A stretch of 64,000 bases of DNA, taken from NCBI RefSeq assembly GCF_036231965.1, contig NZ_CP109499.1, positions 5,332,001 through 5,396,000 of the forward strand, in the 5' to 3' direction. The notes under the pieces are model-generated. The model did not search any database. It was not told the origin of the DNA and saw only the letters and a list, made by a program, of their open reading frames with translations. Positions 50,394 to 58,765 of this stretch are shown one piece after another. Positions within the stretch are counted from its first letter, which is position 1; every line of letters begins with the position of its first letter. The position numbers and the translations under genes were made by a program. Origin of the DNA: Streptomyces sp. NBC_01428. Its GTDB lineage: Bacteria; Actinomycetota; Actinomycetes; Streptomycetales; Streptomycetaceae.

Positions 50394-51650
50394 TTAGGGT
50401 TCTTTAGGGTCGCGATCTTGTGGAGCGGACGCCACGTAGAGGCTGTCCACAGCCTCTCGGGTCCGTCCCTCACTGCTGGGCATCATGTGCGTGTACGTCC
50501 GGAGCGTGAACCCTGGATCGCTGTGACCGAGGTACTGACTCAAGGCCCGGATGTTTTCGCCAGCGTCCAGCAGCACGGACGCGTAGAAGTGCCTGAGTGC
50601 GTGCATGCCGTGCTCGGGAGCGGATGCGTATCGGGCGCCCGCGTCTCGTGTTGGGATGATGCCGGCCGTGGCCAGAGCGGGCTTCCAGTGGTGGTCGTTG
50701 AAGTTGCTGACGCGGACGTGATTGCCCTCCGGTCCGCTGAAAAGGAGCCGCTTTGTGACGGGCGGTCCGTCAGGTGTGCGCCAAGGCAGCGTCACGGTGA
50801 TCGGCTCGAACTGCTTCGCATGGGCCTGTAGAGCGGCGACCACGGCCTTGGGAAGCGGCACATCCCGGACCTTGCCGCCCTTCGGCAACGCGAACACGTA
50901 CTTGCCCCGGATGCGCTTGAGCTGATGGCCGACGGTCAGCCACGCTCTTTCGACGTCGAGTTCTTCGAGCGTCAGGCCGAAGATCTCGCCCTGACGCAGT
51001 CCGCACCCCGCCCCGGCGTCAACGACCGCCTGATAGCGCTGGGGAAGACTGGCGCGTACGCCGAAGACCTGCGCTGCCGTCCACGGGAGGACGCGGGGCT
51101 TGCCCGGTTTGGGGAGCTGCACGGTGCGGGCTCGGCAAGGGTTCTTGCTGAGTAGTCCGTCATCGACTGCCGCGCTCAGAGCTGCCGAGACGGTGCCAAC
51201 GATGATGCGGCGATGGGACTCCGCCGGCACGGTGAGTTCGAGAGCGGCGATCCAGGCCCGGATGTGCTCGGGCTTGAACGAGCCGAGCGGGCGAGTCCCG
51301 ATGTGAGGGTAAGCATGGAGGCGAAGCCGACGCTCAGCGGCTTCGCGGCTATTGATCTCGCCCGTGTGCGCTTTGACCCAACGGTCCGCGTATTGGCGGA
51401 AGGTGGTGCGCGCCTTGCGCGGGTCGATGTACTGTCCGCGCGCCATGTCGGACTCGGTCTGCGCGAGCCACAGTTCCGCGAGGCGCTTCTGACGGTCGGG
51501 GAAACTCTTGCTCTTCTCGGTGCCGTCAGGGCCGGTGTAGCGGGCTCGGTAGCGCATGCCGGTGCCGTAGCGATCGGACTTGCTTCGGACTGTCTTGCCG
51601 TTGGCGTCGTTCTCGGTCTTGAACCAGCGGTCCTGGATATGGCCGGCCAT
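50394..51650 (-). CDS. int: tyrosine site-specific integrase
   Basis: A 418-residue phage/AICE-type integrase. An AP2-like N-terminal region (RYRARYTGPDGTEKSKSF) is followed by a SAM-like core-binding domain (TTFRQYADRWVKAHTGEI...) and the catalytic domain with Arg in GCGLRQGEIFGLT, HxxR in HGMHALRHFYAS, and GHSDPGFTLRTYTHMM with the Tyr nucleophile. The ATG at 51650 follows AGGAG at long spacing; 51671 is an alternative. It sits at the edge of an integrative element, with xis next to it on the same strand. Confidence 0.93.
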   Translation of the reverse strand: MAGHIQDRWFKTENDANGKTVRSKSDRYGTGMRYRARYTGPDGTEKSKSFPDRQKRLAELWLAQTESDMARGQYIDPRKARTTFRQYADRWVKAHTGEINSREAAERRLRLHAYPHIGTRPLGSFKPEHIRAWIAALELTVPAESHRRIIVGTVSAALSAAVDDGLLSKNPCRARTVQLPKPGKPRVLPWTAAQVFGVRASLPQRYQAVVDAGAGCGLRQGEIFGLTLEELDVERAWLTVGHQLKRIRGKYVFALPKGGKVRDVPLPKAVVAALQAHAKQFEPITVTLPWRTPDGPPVTKRLLFSGPEGNHVRVSNFNDHHWKPALATAGIIPTRDAGARYASAPEHGMHALRHFYASVLLDAGENIRALSQYLGHSDPGFTLRTYTHMMPSSEGRTREAVDSLYVASAPQDRDPKEP

Positions 51651-51721
51651 ATGGTGTCTGTGTCTCCTCATGCAGAGGGAGGGCCACCGCGGTAGCCCTC
51701 CCTGGGACAGCGAATGCGGGT

Positions 51722-51967
51722 CTACGCCGCGTCAATCTCGGCGCGCTGCTGCTGAATGACGAATGCCTGGACATCGGCGGGGTCGTATCGCACGTGCTTG
51801 CCGATCCGGAACCCGGCCGGGCCGGTGCGCTTCTTGCGCCACTGGTAGACGGTTTCGAGGGGGACACCGAAGATCTGGGCGATGTCGTCAGGGGTGAGGT
51901 ACCGATCGGGCAGGCCGCCGCGAAGGGCGGCGCGGGGGTCGGTCTGAGCGGAACTGATTCGGCTCAC
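51722..51967 (-). CDS. xis: excisionase/AlpA-like HTH protein
   Basis: An 81-residue MerR-superfamily DNA-binding protein: YLTPDDIAQIFGVPLETVYQWRKKRTGPAGFRIGKHVRYDPADVQAFV. This is the helix-turn-helix of excisionases that control integrase direction. The GTG at 51967 has GAGGAAC five bases upstream; an ATG at 51991 is also in frame. The next gene downstream is the integrase. Confidence 0.85.
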   Translation of the reverse strand: MSRISSAQTDPRAALRGGLPDRYLTPDDIAQIFGVPLETVYQWRKKRTGPAGFRIGKHVRYDPADVQAFVIQQQRAEIDAA

Positions 51968-52041
51968 GGGGTTCCTCGGAGGTTGCGGCATATTGGCTTC
52001 CGGGCGCCCTCGGACTTCGTGTGTGTCCGAGGTTCGGATTT

Positions 52042-52249
52042 CTGCGTCACCGCGTCACCTGCGTCATTTAGGGCTCTGACCTGCGGCTTTCGGTGACGCG
52101 CCGGATCGGGCCTGCGTCACCCGTGCGTCATCGGCTGCGTCACCGGGTGACGCAGGTGACGCAGGATGACGCAGAGAAATCCGTCTGCGTCACCGCTGTT
52201 ACCGCAGGCCAGGGGCCGTTTTCCGGCCGTGGTGACGCAGGTGACGCAG
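52042..52249. repeat. GTGACGCA / TGCGTCAC repeat array
   Basis: About 13 copies of the 8-mer TGCGTCAC or its complement GTGACGCA (some with one mismatch) in about 210 bases, in both orientations. Some are packed as direct repeats 9-10 bases apart (GGTGACGCAGGTGACGCAGG at 52146 and 52231). This resembles an iteron cluster or a cooperative repressor site. Confidence 0.8.
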
Positions 52250-52354
52250 CGCCTTCTTACTTAGGACAAAGAAGGGGCTGCCTGTAGTAGTTCTGTGCGC
52301 CTTACAGAGCGAAGAAGGAGCCGCTGCGCGGCGCGACCTGGGGCGGCGTTCCGC

Positions 52355-52392
52355 CGAACAGCAAGAGGAGCACGTGCTCCTCTTGCTGTTCG
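52355..52392. terminator. 38-bp perfect palindrome
   Basis: The 19-base arm CGAACAGCAAGAGGAGCAC (52355-52373) is followed at once by its exact complement (52374-52392). It starts 21 bases past the stop of the minus-strand helicase remnant, so it is placed to act as its terminator, though no U-run follows. Confidence 0.7.
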
Positions 52393-52413
52393 CTTGAGCG
52401 CGCAGATCGCGGG

Positions 52414-53515
52414 TCAGAACGCCTGCGTCTGCTCGTGCGGACTCACGGTCAGGGCGACCGTGCGGGTCATTTCGAGGTAGCGGCCCGCCTTGGTGCGCCC
52501 CGAGTCGATGAGCACGCCCCGGGCCGCCAAAGTCGGTTGAAGACGCTTGAGGCGGTCCGAGAGCACCTTGCCGGTCGTCGGCCATCCCTTGGGCAGCGCA
52601 CGGCCCTCGTCGCCGCTGTAGAGGCGGCTGAGGCAGGCAAGCCACTCCGTGGACGTCATCTGCTGCGCCGTTCCCGGCTCGATGGTGTCGGCATGCAGGA
52701 GGACGGTCTGCGCGAGGAGGTCACCTTCGATGACGTCGTCGTTCAGGTCGTCCAGGCTCGCCCGGTAGGCGGGGAGCGCCCCGAGCCCGGTTGCCGCGTC
52801 GAACTGCGCGCACAGGTGCGCGAAGTCAGCCATCCGCAGATCCGTGGGTGTGTCCGCGCCCACGGCGCGGACCTTGACCGTGAGGTCCAGGAGCGAGCCG
52901 AGGACGACGGGCAGCACTTCCGCGTAGTCCGCCCACAGTTCGGCCTCGGTGCGCCGGACGCGAGGCCGCTCCAGGCGCAGGGGCAGGAGCCGTTCGGCGA
53001 GGTCGGGGCGGATGACGCCGACGTCGATGCCGGTCAGGAGCAGGGGCCGGCGGTAGCCGACGCGAAACACGTCCCCGTCGGTGAACAGGGCCCGCTTGAC
53101 GCTCTCGGCCCCGGTCACGATGCAGCACATCGCGTCGGACAGGTCTGGCGTCATGTGGGAGAGGTTGTCCAGCGCGGTGACCCACCCCGCCGCCACCGCG
53201 GCAATCAGGTTCTCCTCGTCCTTGGGCGCCCGGCGCAGGTCACCGCTCATGCCCTCAACAATCCGCACGAGCATCCGTCCTCCGGTCGACTTGCCCGCGC
53301 CCTGCGGCCCGGTGAGGAACGGCGCGGGTACAGGCACGGAGGGTCCAAGGCAGCCGATCAGCCACACGATGGCCAGGCATTCGGTTTCGGCGTTGGCGAA
53401 GTTGCACAGACGCATCAGCAGGTCGATCCCCTTGCCGTCGGTGTCCTTGACCGGCAGGGGAAGTTCCCCGGTGAGCTGCGTACGCCGCCAGCACACTTCA
53501 CGCGGGTCGGGCGCA
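52414..53515 (-). pseudogene. mobile-element helicase/primase C-terminal part, 5'-truncated
   Basis: About 365 residues of an ATPase resembling the C-terminal half of DNA primase-helicase proteins of actinomycete integrative elements: WRRTQLTGELPLPV, Walker A FLTGPQGAGKST, AGWVTALDNLSHM, TDGDVFRVGYRRPLLLTGID and a C-terminal winged-helix-like domain (ARGVLIDSGRTKAGRYLEM). The homology stops near 53515, where the opposite strand begins to encode a GntR tail. The N-terminal primase part is therefore missing and the in-frame extension to 53574 is chance. Confidence 0.7.
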
Positions 53516-53677
53516 CTTGCGCCGGGCGAATGGGTTGTGGAGCTGCACCGGACCACGTACACGGCGGACGGCACCGTGGTGGAATTCGCGATCGGCGTTC
53601 ACGCGGCGACACGCTTCGCCTGGACGTACGACTTTAAGGTCCCCGACTCAGCGAAAGCGGAGGGCGAGAGCAAGTGA
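53516..53677 (+). pseudogene. 3' fragment of a GntR/UTRA regulator gene
   Basis: The last 53 residues of a UTRA ligand domain: APGEWVVELHRTTYTADG, VEFAIGVHAATRFAWTYDF and a polar tail. The HTH and most of the sensor domain are absent; the sequence before it belongs to the helicase remnant on the other strand. GntR/KorSA-type regulators are usual in such elements. Its TGA overlaps the GTG of ydcF. Confidence 0.75.
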
Positions 53678-54339
53678 TCTCAGCACAAGCATGGGCCGAC
53701 GCTCAACGGCTCTGGGACTTCCAGCAGATGGGGCACGAGCTGCGCCCATGCTCCGTCGCGATCGGACTCGGCAGTCATGACCTCGGCGTCGCGGACACAA
53801 CCGCGGATCTCTACCACCGAGGCATGACGCCGCTGATCGTCTTCACCGGGGCGACCAGCCGCACCACACGCGACCGCATGCCGCGCGGTGAGGCTGAGCA
53901 CTACCGCGAGCGCGCGATGGAGCTGGGGGTGCCGGCTGACGTCATCCTCGTGGAGCCGCTGGCTCGGAACACAGGAGAGAACATCCGCTTCTCGCGCGCA
54001 CTGCTGGAAGTGCACCAGGTCGCAGTGTCGTCCGTTCTGCTGGTCAGCAAGCCGTATGAGGAACGACGGGCCTACGCAACCGCACGCAAACTATGGCCCG
54101 AAGTCGAATGGGTCAGCGTATCCACGCCCATGACCCTCGCTGACTATGTCGACTCGATCGGAGACGCACGCCTGGTCATCGACATGCTGGCCGGCGCGCA
54201 GGAGCGGCTCATGCTCTACCCGCAACAGGGCTTCATGATTGAGCAGTTCGTACCCGAGGACGTGGCTGCTGCGTACGAGCGCCTACGCGACGCAGGGTTC
54301 ACAAGTCGACTCGTGGCGAACACCGCAGAGCGGAAGTGA
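53674..54339 (+). CDS. YdcF family protein (DUF218)
   Basis: A 221-residue soluble protein with the DUF218/YdcF fold: SVAIGLGSHDLGVADTTADLYHRG, LIVFTGATSRTTRDRMPRGEAEHYRERAMELGVPADVILVEPLARNTGENI (the conserved Glu/Asn motif) and VLLVSKPYEERRAYATA. No membrane anchor is seen, unlike envelope-linked relatives. The GTG at 53674 overlaps the truncated GntR gene by four bases, the usual order in these elements. The biochemical role is unknown. Confidence 0.88.
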   Translation: MISAQAWADAQRLWDFQQMGHELRPCSVAIGLGSHDLGVADTTADLYHRGMTPLIVFTGATSRTTRDRMPRGEAEHYRERAMELGVPADVILVEPLARNTGENIRFSRALLEVHQVAVSSVLLVSKPYEERRAYATARKLWPEVEWVSVSTPMTLADYVDSIGDARLVIDMLAGAQERLMLYPQQGFMIEQFVPEDVAAAYERLRDAGFTSRLVANTAERK

Positions 54340-54771
54340 CCACACCACGGTAGCCCGCGGCCTCGAAGAGGCGGCGCTCCGGCTTCCTCACTTCAACTGC
54401 CCCCCGTCGAAGAGTGGAGCGGCGCCGGTCTGAGCGAGCTTGGCGTGCGGGAGCTCTCTGCGCAGCGATGCCGCCTAAGCTGCCGAGACCCTTATCAATG
54501 CAGCGAGTTACGTGTCCAGCGTCCATCCTCAGGCCAGCGAAGACAACAGCATGAATCATCACCTCACCGCCGCCGTTGCCTTAGCCCTCCTTGATGTCGC
54601 CCATGCTATACGTCAAGGAGGGGACCGCATCGCTCAGGCCATCGAAAGGGGCACCGACGACTGACCTGATCAATGGGTACCAAGGCACCCGCCTCAAGGA
54701 CGCTGTCCGTAAGGCGGGGGCCTCCTTGTCGCTCCAAGAGCAAGAACTCCAGTCCCCGTTGGAGATACCAC
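54340..54771. other. stretch without a convincing gene
   Basis: Contains only one small possible ORF (54551-54664). No RNA gene or clear promoter seen. Confidence 0.5.
54551..54664 (+). CDS. possible 37-residue protein
   Basis: ATG to TGA encodes MNHHLTAAVALALLDVAHAI followed by a charged tail ending RGTDD. It is helix-prone and follows ydcF on the same strand. The ribosome binding site is weak (GCGAAGA), so this is uncertain. Confidence 0.3.
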   Translation: MNHHLTAAVALALLDVAHAIRQGGDRIAQAIERGTDD

Positions 54772-55557
54772 CTACGAAGCGTTCAGCTCGGAGTGGATGG
54801 CTGCCACAAATGCGTCGCGTGCCACCTGGAGTGCATGCTCCCGCCGCAGCAGATCTATGGGGTTGTGTAGCCCGTGCATGAGGCTGTCGACCTGAACCTT
54901 CGTCAGCCGACTCAGAGAGCGCAACCCACTGTTGAGGGCATAACTTGCTGCCATCATTTGACCGTTGCGCCACTGCACCTCAGCTTGGGTGAACTGGGGG
55001 TAGAGGCTCGCCCGCACGTAAGCCTCAAACATTCTGCGAATGTTCGGCATATCGGCGTGGGATTCCGACTCTAGCTGCTCCAAGGCATCTTTCGCCTGCC
55101 GCTCCCGAGCAGCCCGTACCTCGCTGCTAGCGTTCCAGTGTGCCGCGTCCAGGAGTCTCATGGCTTGGTCTGAGAGATCCGGTGCCTCGATCCGAAGGAC
55201 GTAATACGCCTCTGTGGCACGCCGGTGGATTTCCTTGATAGCCGTCTCAACAGCCTTAAAGTTCGCCTCTGTTCGATCCGCGTCCAGCCGGTCACGGTCC
55301 AACCGTTCGAACTCGGCTGTCACGACCAAGAACTGCACTCCGGCCTCGCGGCGAAGCGATCGCCGCCACTGCTCACGGTCCGAGACAGCTGTCGCCCGCA
55401 CGACGTCGATCGCCGCACGCATCTGCCAGCGGCCGACCACGAGTGCCGCTGGGATGCCCAGGGCGGCGACCGCCGCAGCAGCTATCGCCCCGATGCCCGA
55501 AAGGTCCACCCGCTCATTCTCGCTTGCTAGCGCTACCTTGTCCCGCTTCTTACCCAA
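54772..55557 (-). CDS. membrane-anchored helical protein of unknown function
   Basis: A 261-residue protein: a charged N-terminus, one membrane helix (GIGAIAAAAVAALGIPAALVVGRW, about residues 21-44) and a long cytosolic helical region with coiled-coil character (FERLDRDRLDADRTEANFKAVETAIKEIHRRATEAYYVL). A second helical part ends SELNAS. No enzyme motif is visible. The start may be TTG 55557 or the GTG in front of VDLSGIG. It is divergent from another short anchored protein only about 40 bases away. Confidence 0.65.
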   Translation of the reverse strand: MGKKRDKVALASENERVDLSGIGAIAAAAVAALGIPAALVVGRWQMRAAIDVVRATAVSDREQWRRSLRREAGVQFLVVTAEFERLDRDRLDADRTEANFKAVETAIKEIHRRATEAYYVLRIEAPDLSDQAMRLLDAAHWNASSEVRAARERQAKDALEQLESESHADMPNIRRMFEAYVRASLYPQFTQAEVQWRNGQMMAASYALNSGLRSLSRLTKVQVDSLMHGLHNPIDLLRREHALQVARDAFVAAIHSELNAS

Positions 55558-55595
55558 GCCTCTTGCGCTCCGCCGAGAGGTGTAAGGCTACGGGC

Positions 55596-56123
55596 GTGGA
55601 CGTCAACAACACTCTGATCCCGGCTCTGGCGATCATCGCAACGACCGTCATGTCAATCGGCGCCCTGTCGCACCAGCGGCGCCAAAGTGAGGCCGCAAGG
55701 CTATGGGAACGGCGCGCAGAGTTGTACGTCGACCTGCTGGCAAACCAGCGCCCGCACCTCGCCGAGGACGTCAATGACCCGGCGGTCCGGCCGCTCTTCG
55801 GCGCGGAGACAGAGGAGGAACGAGAGCTACAGCGGACGCTGACGGCCCGTGTCGACGCGTTCGCTACAGACACGGTGGGTGCCAGATGGCGAGCCGCCAT
55901 GCTCTCCATTTGGGAGGTGAACTGGTTCATCGGCGAGGAAATGAGCAACCCGCTAGCCCCGACGCCGGAGGACGAAGCAGGGATCGCACCGCTGCTAGCG
56001 GCGCGAACCGAAGCCGTCGCGGCGCTGCGGAAGCAGATCCGCACCGAACTCAAGACCGATCAGCACCGACAAGCCTCTTGGTCTCGACTCTTGTGGTCGG
56101 ACCGCAGCCGTCGCCCGACCTAG
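55596..56123 (+). CDS. membrane-anchored helical protein of unknown function
   Basis: A 175-residue protein: membrane helix near the start (LIPALAIIATTVMSIGAL) followed by HQRRQSEAARLWERRAELYVDLL and a cytosolic helical body (TRTEAVAALRKQIRTELKTDQ-like end). This layout, TM then an Arg-rich helix naming the protein's own tail as alpha-helical, recurs in uncharacterised actinomycete proteins. The GTG at 55596 is taken as start; the ribosome binding site is poor. A perfect 14-bp hairpin follows. Confidence 0.65.
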   Translation: MDVNNTLIPALAIIATTVMSIGALSHQRRQSEAARLWERRAELYVDLLANQRPHLAEDVNDPAVRPLFGAETEEERELQRTLTARVDAFATDTVGARWRAAMLSIWEVNWFIGEEMSNPLAPTPEDEAGIAPLLAARTEAVAALRKQIRTELKTDQHRQASWSRLLWSDRSRRPT

Positions 56124-56575
56124 CGCGCCGACACGGGCCTGCAATCGAAGGCGACGACGGCAAGCTGGAGTTGTGCCTGTCTGCAGACTAGACCGGCCTG
56201 CAGACAGGCACCGAGTAGCGGGCGTTCGGTGTATCCGAACCCGGGCCACAGGGTTCGCCAGTCCACAACCTCTTCTTCCCGAACGCGGTCAAGGACCCTC
56301 GTGACGTCGCAACAAAGGCACCAGTGCGGCCGGTCCGACTCGTTTGGCCCCCTGTATGCGCCTTCATCCTGTGGTCCACAGCCGGCCGCGCGGGGCGCAG
56401 ATGTGGATGTGGGATGCCAGTCTGCACACCTGCGCTGCGAGCCTCACGGATCGCCACAACCGAGGAGCGCCTTGAGAACGCGCGGATACAGTCTGCTCCA
56501 CACCACAGGGACGGCGACCCGGCCTCGTTGTCAGTGGCGGCAGATAGCGTCTGTTCAGATGAGAGAGGGCGACGG
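56124..56575. other. non-coding stretch with one hairpin
   Basis: No supported gene. Apart from the terminator-like hairpin at 56173-56211 I see nothing but the presumed promoter region of the next operon. Confidence 0.5.
56173..56211. terminator. perfect hairpin after the anchored-protein gene
   Basis: The 14-bp arm GTGCCTGTCTGCAG (56173-56186) pairs exactly with 56198-56211 around an 11-base loop, 50 bases after the stop at 56123. Confidence 0.7.
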
Positions 56576-57361
56576 ATGGCGACTCCCAACATGTACCGCT
56601 TGGTTGCAAACCTGAAGTACTGGCTTGTGGCTGGGGTGACCACGGCAGCTGGCGTGGGACTTCTGTACGTGTCAGGCATTGCCTGGTTCAAGAAACACGA
56701 GTCTCTGGGAACCCTCGCCAACCAGCTGGGGGGCCTCTTGATCGCTTCGGTTGCTCTAGCGACAATCTGGGACTTGGTGGGTCGTCGGTCGTTCTTCCTC
56801 GAGATGCTAGAAGTACTCAAGCTGAAGCATGACATTCATCTGTCTGGCCTTGAGTCTGTCAGTACTGACTACAGCAAGGTTGTTGACTGGGATGCCTGCT
56901 TGGGCTCGGCCAAGAAGGTTGACGTCTTTGCTGCGTGGGCGACCACGTGGCGAAACACGAATCAAGTGAAGCTTCAGAACCTGGTGTCGCAGAGTGATGC
57001 AAAGCTCAGGGTGTGCCTCCCTGACCCCAACGATCCCGCATGTGTCAGATTGCTCGCCACTCGCTTCAAAAGCATGTCCGCAGCTGACGTTCGAACCAAG
57101 CTTAACGAGGCGATCGACGGGTATAAACAGCTTGATGGGAACAGTCGTAGCGGCCGAGTGGAGATCTACACGACTCCTGTTTTCAGGGCTTTCACTGCTT
57201 ATCGCATAGATAATCGTTTTGTGGTCACCCTCTACCATCACAAAGACAGTCGTAGCGGTTCCGTCCCGGCATTTACTTGCCATCAGGGCGGATCTCTTTA
57301 TGGATTCTTCGAGGATGATTTGGAGGGCGTGCTCAGTGCAAGCGTCAAAGTCTACCCGTGA
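56576..57361 (+). CDS. membrane-anchored PLD/DUF5919-like protein
   Basis: A 261-residue protein. Two membrane helices (YWLVAGVTTAAGVGLLYVSGIAW and LGTLANQLGGLLIASVALATIWDL) hold a cytosolic domain that begins near FLEMLEVLKLKHDIHLSGLESV. The domain contains KKVDVFAAWATTWRN, LRVCLPDPNDP, a basic/helical segment, FRAFTAYRIDNRFVVTLYHH and the ending GGSLYGFFEDDLEGV. The order recalls DUF5919, a degenerate phospholipase-D-like fold found in actinomycete HTH proteins; an HxK is present but not the full HKD motif. This resemblance is from pattern only. The next gene starts inside its 3' end, so the two form one unit. Confidence 0.65.
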   Translation: MATPNMYRLVANLKYWLVAGVTTAAGVGLLYVSGIAWFKKHESLGTLANQLGGLLIASVALATIWDLVGRRSFFLEMLEVLKLKHDIHLSGLESVSTDYSKVVDWDACLGSAKKVDVFAAWATTWRNTNQVKLQNLVSQSDAKLRVCLPDPNDPACVRLLATRFKSMSAADVRTKLNEAIDGYKQLDGNSRSGRVEIYTTPVFRAFTAYRIDNRFVVTLYHHKDSRSGSVPAFTCHQGGSLYGFFEDDLEGVLSASVKVYP

Positions 57362-57995
57362 TTTTCCCGCTACGGGACCTGTCCATGTGCTGGTTCACGA
57401 CCTCACCCTTGATGCCTACCACCGGTTGACAGAGAGCGGACGAGTGGCGTGGGACATCGAGACGAATGGGCTAGAGCCGCAAGAGGCGATGATTGGAACG
57501 TGCCAGATCCATTCGCCGGAGGTCGGGACTTTCATCGTCACCGGAGTGGCAGGTCGGGTTCCATCGCTGCTTACGCGACTCCTCGCGAATCCGCGTGTGG
57601 TGAAAGTCTTCCATCACGCTCCATTTGACCTGTCCTTCATGGCTCACGCATGGAATGTCGAGCCGTGCAATGTTGCGTGCACCAAGATCGCCGCGAAGAT
57701 ACTCATGCCTGGAGAAGCGGCAGAAAAGTACTCGTTGAAGTACTTGATGGCGTGTCATTTTGGACTCGTGTTGGACAAGAAGGTTCGATTTACGGACTGG
57801 ATGTCCGAGTCGTTGAGTGAGGAACAACTGCAATACGCGACGGGAGACGTCATTCGCCTGTTGGAGCTCTACGACCTCTTGAAGGGGAGGTTGGAAGAGC
57901 GAGGTCTTGACGGGCTGTACGGAGAATGCGTGGAGTTCTTGTCTGCGCATGTCCGCTTGCGCCTTCGTGGTTGCGCTGATCCGTTCAGCTACTAG
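57336..57995 (+). CDS. RNase D-like 3'-5' exonuclease (DEDDy)
   Basis: A 219-residue single-domain nuclease of the DnaQ/RNase D superfamily. Exo I is VAWDIETNGLEP (Asp, Glu), Exo II FHHAPFDLSFMAH (Asp), Exo III QYATGDVIRLLELYDLL (Tyr and Asp), so all four metal ligands are present. The HRDC domain of housekeeping RNase D is missing. The GTG at 57336 follows GGAGGG at eight bases and overlaps the membrane protein gene by 26 bases, which implies coupled translation. Proof of substrate (RNA or DNA) is lacking. Confidence 0.85.
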   Translation: MQASKSTRDFPATGPVHVLVHDLTLDAYHRLTESGRVAWDIETNGLEPQEAMIGTCQIHSPEVGTFIVTGVAGRVPSLLTRLLANPRVVKVFHHAPFDLSFMAHAWNVEPCNVACTKIAAKILMPGEAAEKYSLKYLMACHFGLVLDKKVRFTDWMSESLSEEQLQYATGDVIRLLELYDLLKGRLEERGLDGLYGECVEFLSAHVRLRLRGCADPFSY

Positions 57996-58059
57996 GTCGG
58001 TGAGCTGGCGCAAATTTCCAGAAGGAAGGCAGTGGGTGGGGCGGCCGTGCTACGCGCGC

Positions 58060-58765
58060 CTATTGGGGCAGGAACCCAGGCTTCTGCTGGCCGAGTGCGT
58101 GGAGTCGCGCGAGGTAATCCTGTGCGGCCGGTTCTGAGCTGTACCGGCGCTTCATCTCGGCAGCGAGTTCGCGGCTGGTCATGATGAGCGACGGCACTGA
58201 TTGGCGGTCGCCTTCGAGAGCGCCGGCTCCCATGATGAGTGCCTCCTCCAAGTCGCCCTCACGTGCCGCCGTTACTCCCAGCGTGACGCGGGCTTCCGCG
58301 TTGCGCATCGGTGAGCGCTCGCTTCCGTAGAAGTCTGTTCCGGCGCGGAGGACTTCCTCAGCGAGGGTCCGCGCGAGCTTGTCCTCACCCACCAGGCGAT
58401 AACAGTCCATCGAGTAGAAGTCGAACTTCGCAGGGTCCACCACGAAGTGGTTGTCCAGGTTCTCGGGGTGCGGCATTCCTTCGAGCAGGCGCCGGCCCTT
58501 GTCGAGAGCTACCTCGACCTGTCGGCGGTCTCCGAGCCGCGCCCATGCCTTGGCCTCCTGGCCCGCGAGTTGCACGGCCACACTGTGGTGCGGCGCTACC
58601 TCGCCCCCGGCCTGGGCTGCCGAAATCACGCCGCGGTAGTCGCCGGTAGTGAGCGCGAACCATGCGCGCATCTCGTGCGCCCACCCGGCAATCTCTGAAT
58701 GGTTGGCTTCGGTCGCGAGCGAGAGGGCCGCCCGCCGCGTCGACTCGGCAGCGTGGCGCGCGGCC
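58060..58765 (-). pseudogene. C-terminal part of an HTH-TPR regulator, 5'-truncated
   Basis: About 234 residues of tetratricopeptide-like helices typical of the sensor half of Streptomyces XRE-family regulators: RRAALSLATEANHSEIAGWAHEMRAWFALTTGDYRGVISAAQAG, QEAKAWARLGDRRQVEVALDKGRRLLE and FFDYSMDCYRLVGEDKLA-type repeats. The frame is closed by a TGA just before LAAARHAAESTRR at about 58767, and no HTH domain exists upstream. The first in-frame ATG is at 58671. It looks like a truncated remnant. Confidence 0.65.

Larger units (their letters stand above)
51968..52413. other. non-coding region between xis and the helicase remnant
   Basis: No gene. It holds the GTGACGCA repeat array (52042-52249) and a 38-bp perfect palindrome (52355-52392), described separately. 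Confidence 0.7.

Noticed and set aside
52042..52249. CRISPR array
   Set aside because: Repeats are only 8-10 bases, occur in both orientations and have no regular spacers.
54299..54562. Minus-strand frame opposite the ydcF 3' end
   Set aside because: Overlaps the end of a solid gene and has no family resemblance.
56188..56835. Minus-strand frame across the presumed promoter of the exonuclease operon
   Set aside because: Runs antisense into the membrane helices of the real gene and lacks coding character.
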